This document shows, piece by piece, positions 34,111 to 43,692 of a stretch of 64,000 nt of DNA; within the stretch, counting starts at the first letter, position 1; every line of letters starts with the position of its first letter. This DNA is from Enterococcus dispar ATCC 51266 (GTDB lineage: Bacteria > Bacillota > Bacilli > Lactobacillales > Enterococcaceae): the NCBI RefSeq assembly GCF_000406945.1, contig NZ_KE136354.1, positions 1,817,249 to 1,881,248 on the forward strand, read 5' to 3'. The notes under the pieces were generated by a model that worked only from the letters and a program-made list of their open reading frames with translations, had not been told where the DNA came from and ran no database searches. Position numbers and translations under genes: made by a program.

Positions 34111-34168
34111 AAAAAAAGTGTCAGGAAAATTCTCATTTTGCTGTGAGAATTTCCCTGACACTTTTTAC
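34111..34168. terminator. Strong bidirectional terminator between the YlmA-like and permease genes
   Basis: AAAAAGTGTCAGG.AAATTCTCA pairs with TGAGAATTT.CCTGACACTTTTT, with T-runs on both strands. Confidence 0.92.
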
Positions 34169-34175
34169 AAGATAT

Positions 34176-35549
34176 TTATTGCTTGTTCATTTCACTATTG
34201 CGATAACCATAGAAAAAGTAAATCGCTAGTCCGAGTATCAACGTTACACCAAATACAATATAAGTTGTCAGCGTAAACTGGGCAATTAAAAAGATACAAG
34301 CCAATACTGATAAAATTGGTAAGATTGGCACTAATGGCACAGCAAACTGACCTTTTTCAGGTTTCCCAAAATCTTTGCGTAATTTCAAAATACCACCAGA
34401 CACCATCATCAAATACACCAAAGCGGCAATATTAGTTAATTCCGCCAAAATTTGTAGCGGAAAAGCGGCAGCAAAGAATAAGGCAAAGGCACCTGCCACA
34501 AAAGTTGCATTTTTCGGTGTCCGCGTTTTTTTATCAATTTTTTGCATTTGCTTTGGTAACAAACCGTCCTTACTAATTGCATATAACAGACGGGCCAAAG
34601 AGTACATCATAGAAATCGTCACCGTCAATAACGTTAAGATTGCGCCAACAGAAATGACGGAACCAATAAAACCGTGACCGGCATAGCGCATTACAAAAGC
34701 CATGGGATCAGATACTTGTAATTTGGCAAAAGGAACAGCCCCTGTAGAAATCAAAGTTACAATAATATATAAAACAGTTGCAATCCCAATGGAGCCGATG
34801 ATGCCTTTTGGAACATCTTTTTGAGGATTTTTTACTTCTTCGGCGGCCATGGCAACGGAGTCAAAACCTAAAAAGGCAAAGAAAACTAAAGATGCTCCGC
34901 GAAAAACACTGCTTGTCCCATTTGGCATAAACGGCGTCCAGTTATTGGGTTTGATATAAAAAATACCAACCGCAATAAATAGAATAATAATGAAAAATTT
35001 CACCCATACCATCGCATTATTTAAACGGAGTGCTTTTTTGGCTTCTTGGCTGACCCAAAAAGTAATAAAAACAATGACCAAAGCTGCGATTAAATCAATA
35101 TAAGTCCCATTTGCCGCATTGTAGCCGCCTGTTAGTGCTTTAGGCAAGTGAATTCCCCAACTGCCTAAAAAACCTTGCATGTAGCCTGACCAGCCTGAAG
35201 CAACTGAACAAACTGCTAATAAAAACTCACAAATCAAAAACCAACCCGTAAACCAAGCGGCAAATTCTCCAAAAACGACATACATATATGCGTAAGGACC
35301 ACCAATTACGGGGATTCGCGCTGAAAATTCAGCGAAACAAAGTCCAGAGAGACCAACAACTACAGCTGCTAACACAAAAGATAAAGTTAATGCCGGACCA
35401 GCTTGATTAGCGTCTGGTACTCCTGTAATAACAAAAATACCGGTGCCGATAATGGCGCCAATTCCTAACATAATCAAATCTTTCAATTGTAAATTGCGCT
35501 TTAAGTCCGTTGCTTGACTTGTTTTAATCTCTTTTTTGCGAAAATCCAT
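34176..35549 (-). CDS. APC-family amino acid permease
   Basis: A 457-residue membrane protein with about 12 hydrophobic helices of the amino acid-polyamine-organocation superfamily (cationic amino acid/YfnA-like group). The opening 'DLIMLGIGAIIGTGIFVITG' is the family signature around helix 1 and contains the backbone of the substrate site. 'FFAFLGFDSVAMAAEEVKNP' in helix 6 is also typical. The exact substrate is unknown. It lacks the features of GadC that would make it the antiporter for the nearby gadB, though this is a weak judgement. The ATG at 35549 follows GAGGGGGAG. It starts 43 bp after the sugar-transporter-like gene, so the two may be co-transcribed. Confidence 0.88.
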   Translation of the reverse strand: MDFRKKEIKTSQATDLKRNLQLKDLIMLGIGAIIGTGIFVITGVPDANQAGPALTLSFVLAAVVVGLSGLCFAEFSARIPVIGGPYAYMYVVFGEFAAWFTGWFLICEFLLAVCSVASGWSGYMQGFLGSWGIHLPKALTGGYNAANGTYIDLIAALVIVFITFWVSQEAKKALRLNNAMVWVKFFIIILFIAVGIFYIKPNNWTPFMPNGTSSVFRGASLVFFAFLGFDSVAMAAEEVKNPQKDVPKGIIGSIGIATVLYIIVTLISTGAVPFAKLQVSDPMAFVMRYAGHGFIGSVISVGAILTLLTVTISMMYSLARLLYAISKDGLLPKQMQKIDKKTRTPKNATFVAGAFALFFAAAFPLQILAELTNIAALVYLMMVSGGILKLRKDFGKPEKGQFAVPLVPILPILSVLACIFLIAQFTLTTYIVFGVTLILGLAIYFFYGYRNSEMNKQ

Positions 35550-35592
35550 TGCGCTCCCCCTCATAATCTAACCAAATTTCTTTTAGTGGCTT

Positions 35593-36468
35593 TTAAGACA
35601 AAGCCTTCATATATCCTAAAAGGATACCACCAAAAATAACAAGAAGGCAACCAATAATGACATAAAACATTTCTTTTTTCGTTTTGTGTTCTCCTAATAA
35701 GAAGATACCGCCTAAAGTTGAAATGATGATGCCCATTTGGGATAATGAAAAACCAACTGCTAAGCCGACTGTTTGAATGGATAGCAGCATACAAATATTC
35801 CCGATTCCCCATAAAAGACCCGAGGTAATATTGCGCCAAACATATTTGTCAAAAGAAACTTTTTTCGCGGAAAAACATAACGCCCCAGTTAACATACCGA
35901 TACTTTGGGGCAAAATAATCGCTAAAGGATCAAGACCAGCCCAAGTGATAATAATGGTATAAAGGCCATAACCAATTGTTGAAATAAACAAAAAACGAAA
36001 TCCTTTGCCAAAATCATACATTTTCATGCCCGCTTCTGGCTCACTCTTGCCATTTGGATCTTTGCGCGAAGTTAAATAAGCACCGGCAACAAGTAAAGCT
36101 AAAGCTAAAAACCCTAAGACAAAATCACGTCCATGTTGCCACTCATGGAAAAAGATTGCACCGGCAATAGTATTTAACATCAATTGCATACCCGTTGAAA
36201 GGGGTAGTCCCACTGAAACACCCATCGCTTTCATGGCATGAAATTGACCATTTTGGCCGACAAACCAAAATAAACCCGAAATAAAACCGATGATTATTGT
36301 CATCATATCAATACTTGGTCGCATAACAAAAAAGATACCTAAAGAGAAAATAAAAGCCCCCATTGTCATCCCAAGAGTCTGTTGGTTGGCGTCACCGCCT
36401 AATTTTCCACTTACCAAACCAATGCTGCCCCAGGCAAACATCGGTATTAATGCTACTAATAAAGCCAT
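35593..36468 (-). CDS. GRP-family sugar uptake protein (GlcU/RbsU-like)
   Basis: A 291-residue protein with about ten membrane helices. 'LIPMFAWGSIGLVSGKLGG' at the N-terminus and 'GLFWFVGQNGQFHAMKAMG' near 70 are hallmarks of the glucose/ribose porter family in the drug/metabolite superfamily. It imports a sugar, probably glucose or ribose, by proton symport; which one cannot be read from sequence. The ATG at 36468 has AAGGAG seven bases before it, while the ATG two codons earlier is too close. No rbs or sugar-kinase gene is near. Confidence 0.85.
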   Translation of the reverse strand: MALLVALIPMFAWGSIGLVSGKLGGDANQQTLGMTMGAFIFSLGIFFVMRPSIDMMTIIIGFISGLFWFVGQNGQFHAMKAMGVSVGLPLSTGMQLMLNTIAGAIFFHEWQHGRDFVLGFLALALLVAGAYLTSRKDPNGKSEPEAGMKMYDFGKGFRFLFISTIGYGLYTIIITWAGLDPLAIILPQSIGMLTGALCFSAKKVSFDKYVWRNITSGLLWGIGNICMLLSIQTVGLAVGFSLSQMGIIISTLGGIFLLGEHKTKKEMFYVIIGCLLVIFGGILLGYMKALS

Positions 36469-36541
36469 TTTCATTCTCCTTTTTTCTATAATCTAAAAAG
36501 ACACCCAAACAGTGTAGCAGTGAAAACGTTTTGCAGACAAG

Positions 36542-36571
36542 AAAAAACTCGCAGTTTTCTGCGAGTTTATC
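36542..36571 (-). terminator. Terminator of the two-component operon
   Basis: On the minus strand AAACTCGCAG, loop AAAA, CTGCGAGTTT, then TTT. The stem starts inside the stop codon of the kinase gene. Confidence 0.88.
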
Positions 36572-37592
36572 GTTGTTCTTGATAATAAGAAACATAAGGA
36601 AAGAAAAGTGTCATAGTCGTCCCCACACCTACCGTTGATTCAGCCGACAAAGTGACACCTAACTGTTGGGCCAAATTTTGCGCTAAATACAAACCTAAGC
36701 CCGTCGCATGCATTTCTGAAAAACGACCATTTTGACCTGTAAAGCCTTTATCAAAAATACGGCGTACATCTTCTTTAGGAATTCCGATGCCATTATCTTT
36801 TACAGATAAGGTTACACCTTTAGCAGATTGATCAAGCAAAATAAGGATTTCCCCATTTTCGGGCGTATATTTAATGGCATTACTCAATAATTGCTGAAAG
36901 ATAAAGCCAATCCATTTGCCATCGGTTAAAACACTTTGATCTTCCCCCACCACTTGATAACGCAATTTTTTTTGAATAAAATAATTTGCATTACTCCGCA
37001 TAATCGGTTGAATCACTCTTTTTAATTGGGTTTCTTCAATCAAGTAATCTTTTGAAAAATTATCCAAGCGGGCAACATACAATACCTGTTCAACATAGCC
37101 GTCGATTTTACCCAATTCATTTTCCAACTGCATATATTTATCATCGGGAATATCGAATTCTATGGCATGGAGTAAAAGCTGACTGGCAGCCAGTGGAACT
37201 TTAATTTCATGTACCCATGAGTCAATATAATCTTTTTGATCTTCTTGAGCGGCTACAATTTTTTGCATATGGACTTGATGTTCACGAATGATTTGATTGA
37301 TAAAATCTTGTTGCAGTTGTTCTTCGTAAGTTCTGGCTCCTGTCAAATAATTTTGAATAGAGCTCTCCTCTTCTCCGACTTGTAGTTTTTGCCACCATCG
37401 CCGCTTGTAATAATAGTGATATGCCAAAAATAAGATAAAAAAAACACCTTCAATTAGAGCCAAATATCCTATATTGCGCCAATCAACATGAAACCCTGGT
37501 GTTAGCCACATAATAAACGCCGTTAGAAAAACAAAACCAATCCAAGCAAAAATCAATAACCACTGGTCTTTTAAATATCTAAAAAAATTCAT
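36567..37592 (-). CDS. Sensor histidine kinase, BceS-like intramembrane-sensing type
   Basis: A 341-residue kinase with two closely spaced N-terminal membrane helices (about 10-60) and almost no extracellular part, as in BceS/GraS-type kinases that sense through an ABC transporter. The H-box is 'SWVHEIKVPLAAS' near 128. The ATPase lobe has the N-box 'LLSNAIKYTP', G1 'VKDNGIGIPKED' and G2 'ATGLGLYLAQNL'. The ATG at 37592 follows AGGAG; an upstream in-frame start has no ribosome site. It lies 88 bp after its response regulator. No BceAB-type transporter is adjacent, so the peptide-antibiotic role is a family inference. Confidence 0.88.
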   Translation of the reverse strand: MNFFRYLKDQWLLIFAWIGFVFLTAFIMWLTPGFHVDWRNIGYLALIEGVFFILFLAYHYYYKRRWWQKLQVGEEESSIQNYLTGARTYEEQLQQDFINQIIREHQVHMQKIVAAQEDQKDYIDSWVHEIKVPLAASQLLLHAIEFDIPDDKYMQLENELGKIDGYVEQVLYVARLDNFSKDYLIEETQLKRVIQPIMRSNANYFIQKKLRYQVVGEDQSVLTDGKWIGFIFQQLLSNAIKYTPENGEILILLDQSAKGVTLSVKDNGIGIPKEDVRRIFDKGFTGQNGRFSEMHATGLGLYLAQNLAQQLGVTLSAESTVGVGTTMTLFFPYVSYYQEQR

Positions 37593-37680
37593 CGGAACTC
37601 CTATCACATCAAAATTTCCAACCTTCATCTAAATGAAACGTGGGATTAGCCTTTCATTTTGCTACAAATTAGAAAAGCGT

Positions 37681-38355
37681 CTACGGAACAAGATACCCTT
37701 GTCCGACTTTTGTTTCAATATAATCTTTCACACCAGCTTGTTCAATTTTTCGTCGCAAACGATTAATATTAACTGTCAACGTGTTGTCATCAACATAGCG
37801 TTCATCGTCCCATAGTGCTCGCAATAATTTTTCTCGGGACAAGATTTTGCCGTTGTTTTTCATTAAAATATACAACAAGCGATATTCATTTTTACTTAAA
37901 TCTATGACCTCATCATTAATCATCATGGTACTGTTATCCACATTCAGCGTTAAGCCATTATGCACGAGTGTTTCACTATTAGCTTCAGAATAGTTATAAG
38001 AGCGTCGCAATAGTGCATTGATTTTTGCAACTAAAACATCTAATTCAAATGGTTTGGTTACAAAATCATCTGCTCCCATATTCATCGCCATAATCATATC
38101 CATATTGGTATTGCGACTGGAAATAAAGATAATCGGAACTTTGGAGACTTCACGAATTTTTTGACACCAATAATAGCCATCAAATACCGGTAAGTTAATA
38201 TCCAATAAGATTAATTGCGGTTCTTGCTCTAAAAAATCATCAAAAACATTTTCAAAATTGGTGGTACCAAAAACATCAAACTGCCACTTTTTCAATTCTT
38301 CCATAATTAATTGACGAATTACACCTTCGTCTTCTACTACCATAATTTTTGCCAT
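37681..38355 (-). CDS. OmpR-family response regulator, BceR-like
   Basis: A 224-residue regulator: a receiver domain with the phosphorylated Asp52 in 'LILLDINLPVFDGY', acidic residues in 'VVEDEG', and Lys in 'FVTKPFELD' near 102. A winged-helix DNA-binding domain (about 130-224) ends in 'KVGQGYLVP'. The pairing with the short-loop kinase downstream fits the Bce/Gra class, which controls responses to bacitracin and antimicrobial peptides. AGGAGGATATC precedes the ATG. Confidence 0.9.
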   Translation of the reverse strand: MAKIMVVEDEGVIRQLIMEELKKWQFDVFGTTNFENVFDDFLEQEPQLILLDINLPVFDGYYWCQKIREVSKVPIIFISSRNTNMDMIMAMNMGADDFVTKPFELDVLVAKINALLRRSYNYSEANSETLVHNGLTLNVDNSTMMINDEVIDLSKNEYRLLYILMKNNGKILSREKLLRALWDDERYVDDNTLTVNINRLRRKIEQAGVKDYIETKVGQGYLVP

Positions 38356-38469
38356 GATATCCTCCTATCAGACACGCGTGGTTAAAATAATCTATACTAA
38401 CAAGTTAGCGCATTTTGTTTTTTGTCGCAAGTTCTTGCCTCTGATTTAAAAGTAACTTAGGTAATAAGA

Positions 38470-38505
38470 AAAAAGGCAGCCGACAAAATAATTTGCAGAC
38501 TACCT
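38470..38505 (-). terminator. Terminator of the small membrane protein gene
   Basis: On the minus strand GG.AGTC...GGCT.CC forms the stem, with an AAATTATTT loop region, followed by TTTTTT. Confidence 0.7.
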
Positions 38506-38514
38506 TCACTATGT

Positions 38515-38718
38515 TTATTCGATTAATAAAATACCTTCTTCAACCAATTTGGCAATAAATAAAAATATGCCATCCGCAAACAAGACACTCATATTCACAC
38601 CAAAGTACAGCGCAATCTTCTCAAACCAATCACTGCGGCGTTTTTTCAAATAGCGGTAAGCTAAAAAATTGCTGCCATAAGTTATGATGGTTGCACCAAC
38701 TAAAACCCAGCCTATCAT
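38515..38718 (-). CDS. Small membrane protein of unknown function
   Basis: A 67-residue protein with two hydrophobic helices (about 3-20 and 38-58) joined by a basic loop 'YLKKRRSDWFEK'. I do not recognise the family. A reasonable AAAGGGGAATG ribosome site, the codon use and the terminator right after it support a real gene. It follows the phosphohexomutase gene by 84 bp on the same strand and may share its transcript. Confidence 0.6.
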   Translation of the reverse strand: MIGWVLVGATIITYGSNFLAYRYLKKRRSDWFEKIALYFGVNMSVLFADGIFLFIAKLVEEGILLIE

Positions 38719-38802
38719 TTTACATTCCCCTTTTAACTAAAACCTTTTCATCTTTAGTTTTACCTAAAAACCATTGATTTGCAAGCGGTATCCTAACAAA
38801 AG

Positions 38803-40308
38803 TTATTTTTTGTCTAAAGAAGTGAGATCCAAATGCGTAAAAGTCGCAAAAAATTCGTTCAAAACAGGGATTACTTTGGCAATCATATCCACTTCATCAT
38901 TTTCGATTTGTAAAACTAAAAGTGGTTCATGCAAACTTAAGCGCAGTAAAAACCAGCCGCTACCATAGGGCTCACTAAGAATCATGCGGACGCCTTCTTC
39001 GTTTTCATCATCTTCTTTAAATCCTACAAAATCAGCCGCCTTTAAGTCGGCAATTATTTTTTGACCATATGCTTTAAAATCACTGGCGGTAATTTTCAGC
39101 CGAATTTCTACTGTTTCGGCTGGCTGCTGTAATTTTGCAATTAAATCATTGATTGTCAGTCCTTGGGCTTTTAATTGCGGTAAAATCATCAAAATTTTTG
39201 CCACCACATAAGCCCCATCATCGAGGTTATAGTTTTCTTTGAAGGCAGCATGACCACTAGTCTCAATCGCTAGTTGTGTATCAATTCCTTCATTGTTTAA
39301 TCCAATCATTTTATTAATGACATTCCGATAACCAGAAATATAACGAACTTGCTTTCCTCCAAGAGATTGAATAAATTCTTTAAGATGGTCACTGGTAGGA
39401 GAATTGGTAACAATTACAGCGCCAGGATGTTGGGCTAAAACAATTTTACTTAAAACGGCAATTAAATTATTGCGATTCAAAACAGCTCCATCTGGACCCA
39501 CCAGAGCTGCGCGATCAACATCAGTATCAAAAATGACGCCTAAATCAGCTTTTTGTGCTAATACAGCTTGCTGAATACTGGCCATGGCTGCTTTATTATC
39601 AGGGTTGGGAATATGATTAGGAAAACGTCCATCCGGTGATAAAAATTGTGAGCCTGCAGTATTTGCTCCTAACACTGACAAAACTTTTTCTGCAAAAAAT
39701 CCACCGGCTCCATTGCCTGCATCTACAATAATATGCCAGCCTCGTAAGGGCTTGTCCCCAAATTCTTTGGTTGCAGCTTTTACTTTTTTCACCAAATCCG
39801 CACTATAAACAGAAATGAGATCTGCTGTTTGATACGTTCCTTTAACATTATTTGTGTGTGTTTCAAAATGATTCCGAATATAGGCAATATCTTCTGCTTC
39901 GACGCCACCTGCTTTGGTAAAAATTTTCACACCATTATAATAGTAAGGTAAATGACTTGCTGTCAGCATGATTCCAGCATCACAATCAAACTGCGCAAAT
40001 TGCGTACTCATAAACATTGCCGGTGTGGTAGCTAAATCAAAATCAATGACATGCACGCCTTGTGCGATAAAAGAATCCACCAATGCTGCTTTTAAAGTGG
40101 GGCTACTAATACGACTGTCTCGTCCTATTCCAATTACTAATTTCCCTTTCACATATTTTTCAGCTAAGCCATTTTTTATTAGAAAAGAAATCGTACCTGC
40201 TGCAATTTCTTCCATTTCGACTGACGTTAAATTTGCTTCATAATCTGTGGTCGCTATGGCTATTCCCCGAATATCTGAACTTAATGCTAATGGTAATTTC
40301 TTCGCCAA
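38803..40308 (-). CDS. Phosphohexomutase (phosphomannomutase/phosphoglucomutase family)
   Basis: A 501-residue enzyme of the alpha-D-phosphohexomutase family that moves phosphate between C6 and C1 of a hexose. The phosphoserine loop is 'LTASHLPYYYNG' near 118, with Leu where most relatives have Asn (TASHNP). The metal loop is 'DTDVDRAAL' near 263, and the sugar-binding loop is 'ETSGHAAFK' near 348. I prefer the TTG at 40308, which has AAGGG at a good distance; a GTG three codons earlier overlaps the ribosome site. A cre-like box sits between the -10 and the gene, suggesting repression by CcpA when glucose is present. Confidence 0.85.
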   Translation of the reverse strand: MAKKLPLALSSDIRGIAIATTDYEANLTSVEMEEIAAGTISFLIKNGLAEKYVKGKLVIGIGRDSRISSPTLKAALVDSFIAQGVHVIDFDLATTPAMFMSTQFAQFDCDAGIMLTASHLPYYYNGVKIFTKAGGVEAEDIAYIRNHFETHTNNVKGTYQTADLISVYSADLVKKVKAATKEFGDKPLRGWHIIVDAGNGAGGFFAEKVLSVLGANTAGSQFLSPDGRFPNHIPNPDNKAAMASIQQAVLAQKADLGVIFDTDVDRAALVGPDGAVLNRNNLIAVLSKIVLAQHPGAVIVTNSPTSDHLKEFIQSLGGKQVRYISGYRNVINKMIGLNNEGIDTQLAIETSGHAAFKENYNLDDGAYVVAKILMILPQLKAQGLTINDLIAKLQQPAETVEIRLKITASDFKAYGQKIIADLKAADFVGFKEDDENEEGVRMILSEPYGSGWFLLRLSLHEPLLVLQIENDEVDMIAKVIPVLNEFFATFTHLDLTSLDKK

Positions 40309-40319
40309 AATAAGCACCC

Positions 40320-40352
40320 TTTCTGAAAACGCTTTTCTTCAGTATAACAGAT
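40320..40352 (-). promoter_or_regulatory. Promoter -10 and cre-like operator of the phosphohexomutase gene
   Basis: On the minus strand TTATACT is a good -10, followed directly by GAAAAGCGTTTTCA (40324-40337). This matches the CcpA cre consensus TGNAARCGNWWWCA except in its first two bases. The position downstream of the -10 fits repression. Confidence 0.55.
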
Positions 40353-40425
40353 TCATTTTTTAGAAGCATCCGTTTTTTGGTAAATAATACTTTTATCTAG
40401 CAAAAAAATTATCTTTTTTACATTC

Positions 40426-41820
40426 TTAATGGGTAAACCCATAATTTTTACGCTCTGTTTTTTCATGAAATACTAAATGACTGTGCTCCAATTCCTGAAT
40501 AGCTGCTTTTAAATCTTCGATAAAATCATGAGCCATATTCATTCCAAAATCACTACGTACGACAATCCGCTGAATAATCTCTTCATCCAAATCTTTAGGC
40601 AATGGGTAAGTTGGTACTTGCCACCCTTTCATTAATAAACGATCAGAAAGATCGTATAATGTCCATTTTCTTTTTTTATTTGTTGTTAATTTATAACAGA
40701 CCAGTGGTAATTGATTCCCATCATTGATAAGTTCAAATTGTTTTGCTTCTTTTAACTTCTCAGCTAAATAAAGCGCCACATCATGGGTGCGTTTATGAAT
40801 ACTTTGATAGCCTTTATAACCAAACCGAACAAAATTGTAGTATTGACCAATTAATTGGGCGGCACTGTGGGAAAAATTAATTGCCATCGTTGGTAATTCC
40901 CCGCCTAAATAACTCACTTTAAAAATCAACTCCTCAGGTAAAAAAGTTTTATCCTTCCATAAGACCCAGCCAACTCCTGGATAAACCAGACCATATTTAT
41001 GACCGGAAGTATTAATTGAAATAACATTATCTAATTGAAAATCCCATTTTAACTCGGGTTCAACAAAAGGTGCATAAAGCCCCCCAGAAGCAGCGTCGAC
41101 GTGAATAAAAACTTTATTTTCTGTTTGTTTATTATAAGTGGTCAACAATTCATCCAGCTTTTTGATATTATCGTATTGCCCGGTATAGGTAATACCAAGA
41201 ATACCCACAATGCCAATTGTATATTCATCAATAGCCGCCACTGCCTTTTCTACGTCCAAAGAAAGGCAATCCGCCGTTAGAGGAATTTCTCGTAGTTCAA
41301 TGTCCCAGTAGACACAAAATTTTTCCCAACATACTTGGTACCCCGCAGAAATAATTAAATTCGGCTTTTTTTCTCCTAGTGCTATTGCAGCCTTTTCGGC
41401 TCGCTTGCGCCAAGCAAATTTCATTGCCATTCCCGCCAGCATACACGCTTCTGAAGAACCAATAGTAGATGTGCCAATAAAATTTTCTGGTGCATGCCAC
41501 AAATTGGCGATGATGTTGACGCAACGATTTTCAATTTCTGCAGTTCGGGGATATTCTGATTTATCAATGACATTGCGATCTAGTGTCTCACTCATCAATT
41601 TAACTGCTTCTGGTTCCATATAAGTTTGGCAAAAAGTAGCCAAATTTAATCGGGCTTTGCCCTCATCTAACAAATCATCTTTAATCATTTGATAAGCTAC
41701 TCTGGGTTCAACTGAATCCTGTCCTAATTTATAAGACGGTAAAATCTCATCTTCGTTTTTGGTGCCAAAGATTGGTTCCAAATATTCTGCCTCACGACGA
41801 TCTTTTTTTTCATACAGCAT
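40426..41820 (-). CDS. gadB: Glutamate decarboxylase
   Basis: A 464-residue PLP enzyme that turns glutamate into GABA and uses up a proton, the basis of glutamate-dependent acid resistance. Long matches to lactococcal GadB are recognisable: 'EPRVAYQMIKDDLLDEGKAR', 'ATFCQTYMEPEAVKLMSETL' and 'SEYPRTAEIENRCV'. The PLP lysine is in 'NTSGHKYGLVYPGVGW' near 273. The C-terminus is short, ending 'ERKNYGFTH', which resembles the pH-gated tail of GadB proteins. The ATG at 41820 follows GGAG by nine bases. The usual partner gadC (glutamate/GABA antiporter) is not adjacent. Confidence 0.95.
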   Translation of the reverse strand: MLYEKKDRREAEYLEPIFGTKNEDEILPSYKLGQDSVEPRVAYQMIKDDLLDEGKARLNLATFCQTYMEPEAVKLMSETLDRNVIDKSEYPRTAEIENRCVNIIANLWHAPENFIGTSTIGSSEACMLAGMAMKFAWRKRAEKAAIALGEKKPNLIISAGYQVCWEKFCVYWDIELREIPLTADCLSLDVEKAVAAIDEYTIGIVGILGITYTGQYDNIKKLDELLTTYNKQTENKVFIHVDAASGGLYAPFVEPELKWDFQLDNVISINTSGHKYGLVYPGVGWVLWKDKTFLPEELIFKVSYLGGELPTMAINFSHSAAQLIGQYYNFVRFGYKGYQSIHKRTHDVALYLAEKLKEAKQFELINDGNQLPLVCYKLTTNKKRKWTLYDLSDRLLMKGWQVPTYPLPKDLDEEIIQRIVVRSDFGMNMAHDFIEDLKAAIQELEHSHLVFHEKTERKNYGFTH

Positions 41821-41889
41821 TTTTTTCCACTCCAATTCTCTTTTAATATTTTAGCGAGAGTAATAAGTTGAAAGGATTAACTATATAAA

Positions 41890-41923
41890 GAAAATCCGCA
41901 AAAAGGCTTATTTGCGGATTTTA
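41890..41923 (-). terminator. Terminator of pckA
   Basis: On the minus strand AAAATCCGCAAA, a short loop, TTTTTGCGGATTTT, directly after the pckA stop codon. Confidence 0.88.
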
Positions 41924-41931
41924 TCGCTATT

Positions 41932-43587
41932 TTAAGCTAATTCACCAATTAGTTTTTCCATTGCTTGCGCTACTTCAGCGGGTAAGGCGTTGTATCCTTC
42001 ATTTTCTGTTTTTTGCGCCAAAATAAAATCAAGCCGGCCTTGCATCCGCGTCCTTAATTGATCAATATACTCAGGATCTGAAAAATCTACCTCAAAACCG
42101 TTTACTGGTAAGTAACTCATGTTGGTAAGCGGTCCAAAGTCACGAAATTCAGCAGTACCATCAACAATTTTTTCGATTGAACCTAATGTATCTTGGGGTT
42201 TAACTTTTTTACCTTTGTAAAAGCCGGTATTTAAAATATAGCAGGCAGTGTCCGTCGTCTTGTTGGCAAAAATAGCCCGAAAATCGGCATAATCTTGCCC
42301 CAATGGATAACAGCGGAACGGATTAGCAAAAGGCTCAATCACCAGCTTGTCCAAATCAACATTTCCCACCACATTTTCAGCAGTGGTACGTTTGGTTGCT
42401 AGAGTTAACCCAAAGACTGCGGCTAAGGTGGGATCTTCAATTTTGATGACTGGCGGTAAACTATCATCTTTCATAATCCAAAAAATTGCATCAACAGCTT
42501 CTTTTAAATGGTCTACTCGATTTGGGGTCACGTAGCGCGATTTAACCGTCCGACCATTACCATTTCGAATGTCTTGTGTGACAATTACTTTTTTGTCATC
42601 ATTGTCTAATGTTACTCCGACATTTTGACAAGTCAGAAAATATTTCACTGCTTCATCTTCCAGCGGATAATCTTGTGTTTTATCAAAATAAGCCGGCTCT
42701 AACGCTGTCGTTGATCCATGTTCTTTATTGATAACAAAAGCATCATCATGTAAAACATCAACTTGATATTTATCCCTATGTTTGGCTAGTGTGATAGTAG
42801 ATTTACCGGAGCCCGAAAGACCAAAAGCAGCCATGGTAAACTTAGTATTTTCTTTGTGATATTGTTTCATACCGCCATGACAGGCAATAAAACCATTGCG
42901 ATGCGCAGTAGCCCAAGCTAAAGTTAGTGTGGCTTTTTTTAATTCACCAAAATACTTCAATCCTAATACAGCAGCTACGTTATGCTCAGGGTCAAATAAG
43001 GCTAACCCGTGAGGAAAATCAGGGTGCGTCCAATCCGGATCTGCATACAGATAAATATCGTTTTCAGGATACTCTATTGAATTTTGGTATAAATCACGAA
43101 ATTCATTGGTTAAAATCTGAAAATTCAATAGATAAGAATAGAAATTGGTTTCATATCCCATTGGCAATAATAAATGACCTTTTACCATGAATTCTGAATC
43201 TAATCCGACTACGACTTCTCCACGGTAAAATTTTTGTTTTCGGCCCGTATACAAAGCCTGACGCAATATTCCTTCAAAAAGCGGACGATCAATACCCGGT
43301 TGTCCGATAACTCGACGGGCAGCGGCTGTGCGCCCGGTAACTTTCCCATCGTTAAAAACGATTAATTTGGCATCTTCTGAAAGACCCAGTTCTTTCGTGT
43401 GAATTATCGGCATATCAGTGAGAACAGCCCCTGGTGCGTTTTTTGCTAATTCATAAGCAGTAGCTAAATCTAAAACCGGTGTAACGTTATTGCCATAAAA
43501 TACCGACTCGACCATTGTTTTAAAACTTGAAAATAATTGATTTTCAGGTGTAATATCCTGATGTGAATAAGTGCCAATCGTTGCCAT
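41932..43587 (-). CDS. pckA: Phosphoenolpyruvate carboxykinase (ATP)
   Basis: A 551-residue enzyme converting oxaloacetate and ATP to phosphoenolpyruvate, or the reverse. The kinase P-loop is 'FGLSGSGKST' near 260 (most ATP-type enzymes have SGTGKTT), and the metal Asp lies in 'VLHDDAFVINKE' near 283. The N-terminal half has 'RGEVVVGLDSEF' instead of the more common forms, so this is a diverged Lactobacillales-type PEPCK. The ATG at 43587 follows GGAGG by seven bases. Many enterococci lack this gene, so it is a useful marker of the lineage. A weak cre-like TGTAAACACTTTAA lies about 35 bp upstream. Confidence 0.92.
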   Translation of the reverse strand: MATIGTYSHQDITPENQLFSSFKTMVESVFYGNNVTPVLDLATAYELAKNAPGAVLTDMPIIHTKELGLSEDAKLIVFNDGKVTGRTAAARRVIGQPGIDRPLFEGILRQALYTGRKQKFYRGEVVVGLDSEFMVKGHLLLPMGYETNFYSYLLNFQILTNEFRDLYQNSIEYPENDIYLYADPDWTHPDFPHGLALFDPEHNVAAVLGLKYFGELKKATLTLAWATAHRNGFIACHGGMKQYHKENTKFTMAAFGLSGSGKSTITLAKHRDKYQVDVLHDDAFVINKEHGSTTALEPAYFDKTQDYPLEDEAVKYFLTCQNVGVTLDNDDKKVIVTQDIRNGNGRTVKSRYVTPNRVDHLKEAVDAIFWIMKDDSLPPVIKIEDPTLAAVFGLTLATKRTTAENVVGNVDLDKLVIEPFANPFRCYPLGQDYADFRAIFANKTTDTACYILNTGFYKGKKVKPQDTLGSIEKIVDGTAEFRDFGPLTNMSYLPVNGFEVDFSDPEYIDQLRTRMQGRLDFILAQKTENEGYNALPAEVAQAMEKLIGELA

Positions 43588-43692
43588 ATGTCGTCCTCCA
43601 ATCATCTATATTAAAATTAAAGTGTTTACATGATAATAAATTAATTATAATACAACGTTGGTTACTTGTCTTTTCATTTCCTTAAAAAATTT

